64,000 bases of DNA from Alteriqipengyuania_B sp035481675 (lineage in GTDB: Bacteria; Pseudomonadota; Alphaproteobacteria; Sphingomonadales; Sphingomonadaceae), in contig NZ_JAYJJW010000001.1 of NCBI RefSeq assembly GCF_035481675.1, positions 1,798,001-1,862,000 of the forward strand, in the 5' to 3' direction. Positions 27,393 to 35,857 of this stretch are shown piece after piece. Each line of letters opens with the position of its first letter. Position 1 is the stretch's first letter. Both the position numbers and the translations under genes were made by a program. The notes under the pieces were generated by a model, which saw nothing but the letters and a program-made list of their open reading frames with translations, made no database searches and had not been told where the DNA came from.

Positions 27393-28250
27393 CTAGGTGC
27401 GGTTGCGCAGACAGGGCCCCAGCCCGTCGCGCACGACGCGGTAGTCGGATTCGGCCCGCGCACGGTCCTGCGCGCTTTCGGTGAGCAAAACGCCGGACGG
27501 CAGGCTTTCCGGCAGGCTGCAGGCGAGGCGATACCACTCGAGCGTGCCGTTGGCGGGCGCCGCCGCCGACTGATCGACGATTTCGCTCCACGACACTCCC
27601 CAGCGCGGCTGCTGCCCCGGGCGGCGCAGGATCGTGGCGGTGACCGTGGCGTCGTCGGGGCTCGCAAAGAAAATCTGCGTCTCCGATTCGCCGGCCAGGT
27701 TGCCCGGCACGGAAAGCACGTCGCGCACGCCCGACACGCGCGGCGGCGCATCAGCGGCGCTCAGCTGGGACATGACGGCCAGGGCCTGCTCGATCAGGGT
27801 CGGGGTCGCCGGAAGCTGCGCATCGGGCGCAATCAACTGGATTTCCCCCGGAACGCGCCCGGCCTTTGCGAAGACGATGACCGGCGCCTTTTCGATTTTC
27901 GGCGGCTTGCCTTCCGCATCCAGCGGCAGGTCGACGAGATAGGTGAGGACTTCGCCCACCGGTGCCTGCGAATACAGCAGCCGCTGCGTTTCTCCCTCGA
28001 CGTAGAACCGCACCATGCCCGGCGAGACGTTCGGCGCGCGCTCCGGCTTCAGGGCGACCGCCTCGGCGATATTGACCACCGCCACCAGGTCCGCCGCTTC
28101 GCCATAAGTCACGAAATCGGCATAGGTCGGCGCCGGGCCCGCCGCGACCGGCGGCAGGCTGCGGATCTCGTCGCCGCCCCCGCCGATGCAGGCAGAAACT
28201 GCGAGAGCCAGTGGCGGGAGGGCGAGCAGGTTGAAAAGGCGCTTGGGCAT
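27393..28250 (-). CDS. Lipoprotein of unknown function
   Basis: A 285-residue protein with a clear lipoprotein signal: LALAVSAC, acylated Cys21, then a glycine run. The mature domain has one long stretch without recognised motifs and a pair of cysteines near the C-terminus (RLACSLPES and GPCLRN). It is transcribed toward hom, 87 bases away, and diverges from tonB across a 327-base gap. No family was recognised. Confidence 0.7.
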   Translation of the reverse strand: MPKRLFNLLALPPLALAVSACIGGGGDEIRSLPPVAAGPAPTYADFVTYGEAADLVAVVNIAEAVALKPERAPNVSPGMVRFYVEGETQRLLYSQAPVGEVLTYLVDLPLDAEGKPPKIEKAPVIVFAKAGRVPGEIQLIAPDAQLPATPTLIEQALAVMSQLSAADAPPRVSGVRDVLSVPGNLAGESETQIFFASPDDATVTATILRRPGQQPRWGVSWSEIVDQSAAAPANGTLEWYRLACSLPESLPSGVLLTESAQDRARAESDYRVVRDGLGPCLRNRT

Positions 28251-28577
28251 GGTCTCTCCGGTATCGGGACGGCGATGAACGGAACCTATCTGGCGCGCGG
28301 GAGGTTGCGAGTAAAGACGGCCTCAAAAGCGGGTCGGCGCGCGTTAACCTTTCGATAAACCGTTTGCGTTGCCGCGAGCTATCCCGCTAAGGGGCGCCCG
28401 TCCGGAGCCGGGACGTACATGGGCTTCGGGCCGGGCCATCGCGGCCTTCGGGGAGTTGGATTGCACCGCCTTCGCGGACATTCTCGCTAGACTCGGAGAC
28501 GGTAGAAGGGGATGTTATCTCCCCGACTCGCCAAACGCGTTGGGTCCTTGGGATTGGCAATGGAGTGATGCAACTGA
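28251..28577 (+). other. Divergent intergenic region between a lipoprotein gene and tonB
   Basis: This 327-base gap must hold the promoters for both neighbours. It contains GTTAACCTTTCGATAAAC around 28343-28360, which is partly like a CtrA site (TTAA-N7-TTAA) but misses one base in the second half. A small GGGGAT-ATCTCCCC hairpin lies near 28509-28525. I could not fix a -35/-10 pair with confidence, and no gene is supported here. Confidence 0.4.
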
Positions 28578-29285
28578 ATGGCTTATGCTGACCAACAGAT
28601 GAGCGGGAACAAGATTGTCTCGATCATTATCGTTGCGCTCATCCATATCCTCGTCGGTTACGTCTTGATTAGCGGCCTCGCCCTTTCTGCGGCGAAGAAT
28701 GTGATCGAACGTGTGACCACGGTGGATATCGAAGAGCCGGAACCCGAGCCGACGGAAGAGCCGCCGCCGCCGGACGAGCCGCCGCCGGAAACCGTGCCGC
28801 CGCCAGTCACCGTGCCGCCGCCGCCGACGCAGCTGAACCGGGCACCGCCCGATCGCCAGACGACGTCCACGCCGCCTCCGGCGCGACCGCCGGCTGCCAC
28901 CGCGCCGCCTCCGGGTCCGCCTCCGGGTCCGCCGCCGCCGCCGCCGCCGCCGCCCCCTCCTCCGCCGCCACCCCCGCCGCCTTCGCAGGCACGCGGCGTG
29001 TCGCCGGACAACCAGGGGCGCTGGGCAGGCCAGATCCAGAGCAACTATCCTTCGCGCGCCCTTCGTGCCGGCGACGAGGGTACCGTCCGGCTCACCGTTC
29101 GCGTCGGCTCGAACGGTCGGGTGGAAAGTTGCAGCGTGACCGGGTCTTCGGGCTCCAGCGCGCTGGACGATGCCGCTTGTCGCGGGATGGAACGCTACGC
29201 ACGTTTCAACCCGGCTCTGAACGATGCGGGGCAGCCGATCTCGGCGTCCTACAGCACCGCCATCCGCTACCAGATTCCGCGTTGA
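28578..29285 (+). CDS. tonB: TonB-family energy transducer
   Basis: A 235-residue protein that links the inner-membrane ExbB-ExbD motor to outer-membrane TonB-dependent receptors. One N-terminal membrane anchor (about residues 14-36) is followed by a proline-rich periplasmic spacer (about 54-140) that ends in 18 consecutive prolines at 118-135. The C-terminal TonB domain begins near 148 with IQSNYPSRALRAGDEGTVRLTVRV. It has two cysteines (ESCSV and DAACRG) that could pair. exbB, exbD and exbD follow on the same strand. An internal ATG seven codons in is another possible start. Confidence 0.93.
   Translation: MAYADQQMSGNKIVSIIIVALIHILVGYVLISGLALSAAKNVIERVTTVDIEEPEPEPTEEPPPPDEPPPETVPPPVTVPPPPTQLNRAPPDRQTTSTPPPARPPAATAPPPGPPPGPPPPPPPPPPPPPPPPPPSQARGVSPDNQGRWAGQIQSNYPSRALRAGDEGTVRLTVRVGSNGRVESCSVTGSSGSSALDDAACRGMERYARFNPALNDAGQPISASYSTAIRYQIPR
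28929..28982 (+). repeat. 18-codon polyproline run in tonB
   Basis: Eight CCG codons and then mixed proline codons encode 18 prolines in a row. Such runs stall ribosomes unless EF-P helps, so TonB synthesis should depend on EF-P. The mixed codons in the second half would limit slippage. Confidence 0.85.
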
Positions 29286-29338
29286 TGGCGGCGGCGTAGC
29301 TAGATTTACGAATTCAATTTTCTGAGAGGAAATTCGCA

Positions 29339-30157
29339 ATGCTTATCGAAATCATGGCCGCCGCAGGCGGTGAAGAAGTGAAGAACCAGTTCGGTTTCTG
29401 GGAAGCCATGGAACAGGGCGGTCCGATCGCCTGGGCCATCTTCGGCGTCCTGGTGATCATGTCGGTCGGGTCCTTCTACATCCTGTTCACCAAGCTGTTC
29501 GAACAGCAGAAGGTGATGAACCAGTACAAGGATACCCGTACCAAGTTCTGGCGTGCGGGCAGCATCGATGAAGGTGCCACCAAGCTCGAGAAGAACAGCG
29601 CCTGGCGCCAGCTGGTCGACGATGCCCGTGAAGCGAAAACGGAACACGGCAAGATGACCGACGACGTCGAAGCGCACGACTGGCTTCACGGCTCGATGGC
29701 CCGCAGCGAAGCGGCAATCAACGCGAAGCTCGCCGGCGGCCTGCCGTTCCTCGCTTCGGTCGGCGCAACGGCTCCGTTCGTCGGCCTGCTCGGTACGGTG
29801 ATCGGTATCTACCGCGCCCTCATCAACATCGGCCTCGCCGGTTCGGCCTCGATTGACAAGGTTGCCGGCCCCGTCGGTGAAGCGCTGATCATGACCGCCA
29901 TCGGCCTGCTCGTGGCAGTGCCGGCCGTGCTTGCCTACAACTGGCTGCAGAGCCGCAACCGTCGTATCGCCGCAATGCTGAGCGGCTTTTCCAATGAACT
30001 GATGGCCAACATCACTTCGAATGGTGCGGTCAAGCCGAAGGTAATGACCGCGACTTCTACGCAAGCTGCCGGCAAGGCCGCTGCTACCAAGCCGACCACG
30101 GCTACGGCAGCCCGTCCGGCTACGACGACGACCACGACGACCAAGCCGAAGGCATAA
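29339..30157 (+). CDS. exbB: MotA/TolQ/ExbB proton-channel protein
   Basis: The 272-residue motor subunit of the TonB system. Three membrane segments are seen at about 27-48, 136-160 and 178-200. The conserved LASVGATAPFVGLLGTVIGIYRA and GPVGEALIMTAIGLLVAVPAVLAYN segments line the proton path. The C-terminus from about residue 231 is a low-complexity Lys/Thr/Ala tail (many AAA, TTT and TKP groups), which ExbB proteins usually lack. It starts 53 bases after tonB with GAGAGGAAA before the ATG. Two hairpins separate it from exbD. Confidence 0.93.
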   Translation: MLIEIMAAAGGEEVKNQFGFWEAMEQGGPIAWAIFGVLVIMSVGSFYILFTKLFEQQKVMNQYKDTRTKFWRAGSIDEGATKLEKNSAWRQLVDDAREAKTEHGKMTDDVEAHDWLHGSMARSEAAINAKLAGGLPFLASVGATAPFVGLLGTVIGIYRALINIGLAGSASIDKVAGPVGEALIMTAIGLLVAVPAVLAYNWLQSRNRRIAAMLSGFSNELMANITSNGAVKPKVMTATSTQAAGKAAATKPTTATAARPATTTTTTTKPKA

Positions 30158-30180
30158 CGGCACCTCGTCAATTGCGATGA

Positions 30181-30224
30181 GAGGGCGGCTACGAGCCGCC
30201 CTCTCCCGACAAAACGAAGTTTTG
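30181..30224 (+). promoter_or_regulatory. Two hairpins between exbB and exbD
   Basis: A perfect 10-bp stem (30181-30190 with 30194-30203, three-base loop) is followed by a 6-bp stem (30210-30215 with 30219-30224). No T run follows the first stem. The pair could stabilise the exbB mRNA, act as a partial terminator or serve as a processing site, so lowering exbD relative to exbB. Confidence 0.6.
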
Positions 30225-30240
30225 AGACAGGACGAAAACC

Positions 30241-30774
30241 ATGGCAATTTCAATGGGCGGCGGCGGCGAAGAGAGCCCGATGTCGGACATCAACACGACG
30301 CCTCTCGTGGACGTCATGCTGGTGCTCCTGATCATCTTCCTCATCGCCGTTCCGGTCGCCATCCAGACGATCGAAAAGCTGAATATCCCGGTCTTCGAAT
30401 CCGTCGAATCGAAGGACAAGGTGGAAAACCTGCAGCTGACCGTCAGCACCACCGACGATGCCGGCCGCAGCGCTGGCGAGCCGGGTTACCAAGGCGCCTC
30501 GCGCAATGGCGATTGCCGCGTCTACTTCAACAATATCGCGCCGGTGGATTCGACCCAGCTTTACGAGCGTGCCGTCGGCCGCATCGACAATCTGATCGAG
30601 CAGGCAGGTAGCGTGGAAGCCCTGGTCGAAGATCCGGAGCGTATTCCGCAGGTCCACATCCGCGGCGACGCAAACGCACCGTGGCGCTGCATCGCAGGCA
30701 CGATCTACCAGGTGCAGGCAGCCGGTTTTCCGGTCGTCGGCTTCATTTCCAATCCGACCGAGCCCGGCATCTAA
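30241..30774 (+). CDS. exbD: ExbD/TolR biopolymer transport protein, first copy
   Basis: A 177-residue inner-membrane protein of the TonB motor. The single membrane segment carries the proton-carrying aspartate in INTTPLVDVMLVLLIIFLIAVP. The periplasmic part is longer than in the next two ExbD copies and contains two cysteines (GDCRVYF and PWRCIAG) that are absent from them. It starts 83 bases after exbB with GACAGGAC upstream. It is followed 44 bases later by a second exbD. Confidence 0.92.
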   Translation: MAISMGGGGEESPMSDINTTPLVDVMLVLLIIFLIAVPVAIQTIEKLNIPVFESVESKDKVENLQLTVSTTDDAGRSAGEPGYQGASRNGDCRVYFNNIAPVDSTQLYERAVGRIDNLIEQAGSVEALVEDPERIPQVHIRGDANAPWRCIAGTIYQVQAAGFPVVGFISNPTEPGI

Positions 30775-30818
30775 GCCGCGCATACGGTACGGATAGAGAG
30801 AGTTAAGGAGTACACCCC

Positions 30819-31283
30819 ATGGCAATGTCAGGCGGCAAGGACGATGGCAGCCCGATGATGGAAATGAACACGACGCCGTTGATCGACGTCATGCTCGTTC
30901 TCCTCATCATGTTCATCATCACCATTCCCGTGGCGACGCACTCGGTCGACATCGACATGCCGGTGCCGAACGACCAGCCGCTCCCGGACCAGCCGGATCC
31001 GATCAAGAACAAGATCCTGCTGACCGAAGACGACCGCATCCTGTGGAACGGGGACGAGATCAACCAGCAGCAGCTGGTGAACCTTCTCGCGGAAACGCTT
31101 CGTTTCGAAGTCGAACCGGAACTGCAGTACGAACCTTATCCGGCCGCCAGCTACGACTATGCGGCCAAGGTCCTGCAGATCATCAAGACGTCCGGCGTGA
31201 GCAAGTTCGGCTTCGTCGGCAACGAACAGTATCGCAACTTCGGCACGGGCGGCCCAGCCAACCCCGTGGGCGGCGCCAACTAG
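30819..31283 (+). CDS. exbD: ExbD/TolR biopolymer transport protein, second copy
   Basis: A 154-residue ExbD with MNTTPLIDVMLVLLIMFIIT and then IPVATHSVDIDMP. The periplasmic domain includes DPIKNKILLTEDDRILWNG and ends in SGVSKFGFVGNEQYR. It is much closer to the third copy than to the first: the same motifs recur there almost word for word. GTTAAGGAG precedes the ATG. A strong terminator follows, closing the tonB-exbB-exbD-exbD transcript. Confidence 0.92.
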   Translation: MAMSGGKDDGSPMMEMNTTPLIDVMLVLLIMFIITIPVATHSVDIDMPVPNDQPLPDQPDPIKNKILLTEDDRILWNGDEINQQQLVNLLAETLRFEVEPELQYEPYPAASYDYAAKVLQIIKTSGVSKFGFVGNEQYRNFGTGGPANPVGGAN

Positions 31284-31310
31284 GCTCCGCAACCAGCGAA
31301 ACACCGGAAA

Positions 31311-31333
31311 GGGCGGCTTCGGCCGCCCTTTTT
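31311..31333 (+). terminator. Terminator of tonB-exbB-exbD-exbD
   Basis: A perfect 7-bp stem (31311-31317 with 31322-31328) with a TTCG tetraloop runs into TTTTT. It lies 28 bases after the second exbD stop. Confidence 0.92.
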
Positions 31334-31391
31334 GTTGCGCGCCGTCTATGACGTTCGTCGAGGAGCCTGGCAACGCGCTGCGCACAGCAGC

Positions 31392-31419
31392 TTGCATTGT
31401 TCGTTCCTTATGATATGTT
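31392..31419 (+). promoter_or_regulatory. Putative promoter of the third exbD
   Basis: TTGCAT and TATGTT are separated by 16 bases, 27 bases before the start at 31446. The surrounding AT-rich TTATGATATG-TTATGACATC is an imperfect direct repeat that could bind a regulator. It follows the terminator, so the third exbD probably has separate control. Confidence 0.45.
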
Positions 31420-31445
31420 ATGACATCAAATCTGGGAGATGGGCG

Positions 31446-31871
31446 ATGAGCGATACGCAATCCGGCACGATGGGCGAAATGAACACCACCCCACTAATCG
31501 ACGTGCTGCTGGTCCTCCTGGTCATGTTCATCATCACCATTCCTGTCGCCACCCACTCGGTGGATATCGACATGCCCGCCGATGGCACCCCGCCCGTCAT
31601 TCCGATCGATCCCATCAAGAACAAGGTCGTCATCACGACCGACGGTGCCCTGTTGTGGAACGGCGAGCCGACGGGCGAGGCCGGCCTGATGCAGGCGCTG
31701 AGCGACACCAAGGCCATGCGCCCCGCGCCCGAATTGCAGTTCGAGGCCTTCGCCGACGCACCCTACAACGCCGCTGCACGCACGCTGCGGCTTGTGAAGG
31801 CCAGCGGGGTCAGCAATTTCGGCTTCGTCGGCAACGAACAATACCGCCAGTTCGCCGCTGCCGCCGAATAG
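31446..31871 (+). CDS. exbD: ExbD/TolR biopolymer transport protein, third copy
   Basis: A 141-residue ExbD with MNTTPLIDVLLVLLVMFIIT and THSVDIDMP, then DPIKNKVVITTDGALLWNG and SGVSNFGFVGNEQYRQF. It looks like a duplicate of the second copy with a shorter linker and no C-terminal tail. The ATG at 31446 has GGGAGATGGG upstream; the frame is open about 38 codons earlier but that part has no ExbD sequence. It ends 12 bases before the convergent helicase gene. Confidence 0.9.
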   Translation: MSDTQSGTMGEMNTTPLIDVLLVLLVMFIITIPVATHSVDIDMPADGTPPVIPIDPIKNKVVITTDGALLWNGEPTGEAGLMQALSDTKAMRPAPELQFEAFADAPYNAAARTLRLVKASGVSNFGFVGNEQYRQFAAAAE

Positions 31872-31883
31872 GCGCACGCACGC

Positions 31884-34349
31884 TTAGTCCCCCTCCACCA
31901 CCGGTCGTTCCGGCCGCATGGCGGAGGCGGCGAGGCTTTCCGCTTCCAGCAGCAATTCGTCGTCGGCAGAGCCCTGCGGCGTGCTTTCCCGCCCGATCAT
32001 CACCATGATCGGCACCGCAAGCGGGCTAACCCGATCAAGCTCGACATGGACCAGCCGCTCCGCCGCATGGTCGAGCACGTCGCCGAGCCGCCCGACGTCG
32101 GTCATCAGCGTGCGCGCATCGGCCCAAGCGGCTTCCAGCAGGACGTGGTCCGGCTCGTACTTCCTCAGCACATCGTAGATGAGGTCGGTCGAGAAGGTGA
32201 CCTGCTTGCCGGTCTTGCGCTTGCCCGGCTGCTGGCGTTCCACCAGCCCGCCGATAACTGCGACCTCCCGAAAGGCGCGGCGCAGCAGGTGCGACTGCTG
32301 GACCCAGTCGACGAATTCGTCGGCGAGGATGTCGGGCGACAGCAGCGGCGCATGTTCGGTCACCGGGCGCAGGCCCCACACGGCAAGGCAATAATCGTTG
32401 GCGTTGAAACCCAGCGGCTGGAGCCCGCGATCCTCCATCCGCTTGGTCACCAGCATGCCGAGAGACTGGTTCGCGTTCCATCCGGCGAAGGTGTAATAGA
32501 CGCTGTAATGCCGCTTCGCATGGGGGAAGCTTTCCACGAGGAGCCGGCCGGGCGCAGGCATTTCACTGCGCCAGTCCTGCACCTCCAGCCATTCGCGCAC
32601 GTCGTCCGGGAAGCGGCCCCAGCCGGCCCGGTCGTCCAGCATGGCCTGCACCCGGTCTGCCAGGTGCGTGGTCAGCGGCATGCGCGCGCCGCCATAGGAG
32701 GGGATCATCGCCGATTCCTTCGACGCGCGGACGATCACTTCCATGTCGCGGATCTGCTCGACTTCCAGGCTGGTGCCGGAGAAGAAGAACGTGTCGCCCG
32801 GCGATAGCTGCGCCGCGAAGCGTTCTTCCACCCGGCCGAGCGACCGCCCATTGCGGAAGCGCACCTCCAGCATCTCGGAATCGATGATGATCCCCGCATT
32901 GAGCCGATGCTTCGCTGCCATTTCCGGATGGGTCAGCCGCCACATGCCGTCCCTGTCGCGGGTGATGCGCTGGAACCGGTCGTAGGCCTTCAGCGCATAG
33001 CCGCCGGTGGCCACGAAGCCGAGCACGCGCTGCCACACCGCCTCGTCCACCCACGCGTAGGCGAGGCTGGAGCGGACTTCGGCCAGCAGCGCGGCCTCTT
33101 CGAACGGCGCCGCGCAGGCACAGGCCATCACGTGCTGGGCGAGCACGTCGAGCCCGCCGGGGCGGAAGTCCTCGCCGTCGCGCCGGCCCTCGTCCACCGC
33201 CTCCTTGGCCGCGGTCGCTTCGAGAAACTCGAACCGGTTGCCGGGCACCAGAAGCGCGCGGCTCGGCTGGTCGAGGCGGTGGTTGGCGCGGCCGATGCGT
33301 TGCAGCAGGCGGCTGGAGCCCTTGGGCGCGCCCATCTGCACGACGAGGTCGATGTCGCCCCAGTCGACGCCGAGATCGAGACTGGCTGTCGCCACCAGCG
33401 CGCGCAGATCGCCGCGCGCCATCGCCCCTTCCACCTTGCGCCGCGCCTCCTTCGACAGGCTGCCGTGGTGGATGCCGATGGGCAGGTTCTCCTCGTTCGC
33501 GTCCCACAGGTGCTGGAAGATGTACTCCGCCAGAAAGCGCGTGTTGGTGAAGACCAGCGTGGTGCGGTTCTGGCGGATGAGGTCGTAAAGCTGCGGGATC
33601 GCCCAGGTCGCAGCATGGCCGCCCCACGGCACGCGCTCCTCTTCGGGCAGCAGGATCTCGACCTCGGCGGGCGCGCCCTCTTCGCCTTCGACCAGTTCGA
33701 CCGTGTCGAGATCACCCCACGGGGCGAGCCATTCGCGAAACCCTTCCGCATTAGCCACTGTCGCCGACAGGGCTGCGCGCTGGAGGCCGGGCGCAATGGC
33801 CTGCAGCCGCGCCAGCGAGAGCGCGAGCAGGTCCCCGCGCTTGCCGGTGGCGAAGGCGTGGATCTCGTCGATCACGATCCGCTTAAGGCCGGCGAACAGC
33901 TCGAAACTGTCGGGATAGCTGAGCAGCAGGGAGAGCGACTCAGGCGTGGTCAGCAGGACGTGCGGCGGCTTCTCCCGCTGGCGGCGCTTGCGATCCGATG
34001 GCGTGTCGCCGCTGCGCGTCTCGACCCTGATCGGCAGGTCCATTTCCTCGATCGGCGCGATGAGGTTGCGCTGCACGTCATGGGCGAGCGCCTTGAGCGG
34101 ACTGACATAGAGCGTGTGCAGCCCCGCGGGCGGCTCGGCATCGCCAAGGCGCGAAGGCGTGAAGTCGGCGAGCGTCGGCAGGAAGCCCGCCAGCGTCTTG
34201 CCCGCGCCCGTATCCGCCACCAGCAGCGCATGGCGCCCCGCGTCGCTCGCCGCCAGCATGGCGCTCTGGTGCCGCCGCACCCGCCACCCGCGCCCTGCGA
34301 ACCACTGCGCGATCTCCGGCGGTGTTGGATCGGTGTTGGAGCTACCCAC
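31884..34349 (-). CDS. Lhr-like DEXH-box helicase, ligase-associated DNA-damage type
   Basis: An 821-residue ATP-dependent helicase. Walker A is VADTGAGKTLAGFLP near residue 44 and Walker B is IVIDEIHAFATGKRG. Motif III is LSATVAN, and the second RecA domain carries LVFTNTRFLAEY, VATASLDLGVDWGDIDLVVQ and QRIGRANH. The long Lhr-type C-terminal part follows. Size and motifs match the helicase family usually encoded beside an ATP-dependent DNA ligase and a phosphoesterase (pdeM) in a DNA-repair cluster. Neither partner is found within this window. Upstream lies a 164-base gap with no supported gene. Confidence 0.88.
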   Translation of the reverse strand: MGSSNTDPTPPEIAQWFAGRGWRVRRHQSAMLAASDAGRHALLVADTGAGKTLAGFLPTLADFTPSRLGDAEPPAGLHTLYVSPLKALAHDVQRNLIAPIEEMDLPIRVETRSGDTPSDRKRRQREKPPHVLLTTPESLSLLLSYPDSFELFAGLKRIVIDEIHAFATGKRGDLLALSLARLQAIAPGLQRAALSATVANAEGFREWLAPWGDLDTVELVEGEEGAPAEVEILLPEEERVPWGGHAATWAIPQLYDLIRQNRTTLVFTNTRFLAEYIFQHLWDANEENLPIGIHHGSLSKEARRKVEGAMARGDLRALVATASLDLGVDWGDIDLVVQMGAPKGSSRLLQRIGRANHRLDQPSRALLVPGNRFEFLEATAAKEAVDEGRRDGEDFRPGGLDVLAQHVMACACAAPFEEAALLAEVRSSLAYAWVDEAVWQRVLGFVATGGYALKAYDRFQRITRDRDGMWRLTHPEMAAKHRLNAGIIIDSEMLEVRFRNGRSLGRVEERFAAQLSPGDTFFFSGTSLEVEQIRDMEVIVRASKESAMIPSYGGARMPLTTHLADRVQAMLDDRAGWGRFPDDVREWLEVQDWRSEMPAPGRLLVESFPHAKRHYSVYYTFAGWNANQSLGMLVTKRMEDRGLQPLGFNANDYCLAVWGLRPVTEHAPLLSPDILADEFVDWVQQSHLLRRAFREVAVIGGLVERQQPGKRKTGKQVTFSTDLIYDVLRKYEPDHVLLEAAWADARTLMTDVGRLGDVLDHAAERLVHVELDRVSPLAVPIMVMIGRESTPQGSADDELLLEAESLAASAMRPERPVVEGD

Positions 34350-34513
34350 GCGCGCTCCTCACCGATGGAACACATGGAACACGGTCCTGGCGGAAATCCG
34401 GGTGGCAGGCGCGTACGGTCCTCATGCCAGTGGAAACGGCCAAAGAGGAGGATTGGTGCCGTGCGGAAACCATCGATGCCGTCTGCCCGACAGAGGCCGC
34501 GTAGGAAAGCGCG

Positions 34514-35830
<1,317 letters not shown>

Positions 35831-35857
35831 CCCGTCAACGACCGTTGGGGGGCAGCC

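Noticed and set aside
26016..28358. A 780-codon plus-strand frame opposite hom and the lipoprotein gene
   Set aside because: Antisense shadow; hom on the minus strand has all family motifs.
28341..28362. CtrA-like site TTAA-N7-ATAA
   Set aside because: One base off in the second half-site, and no second site or cell-cycle gene next to it. Recorded as intergenic detail only.
28369..28602. A 77-codon plus-strand frame before tonB
   Set aside because: It overlaps the tonB start in another frame, has no ribosome-binding site and looks like translated leader.
34424..34504. A 26-codon plus-strand frame in the helicase upstream gap
   Set aside because: No convincing ribosome-binding site, no homology recalled, and too short to separate from chance.
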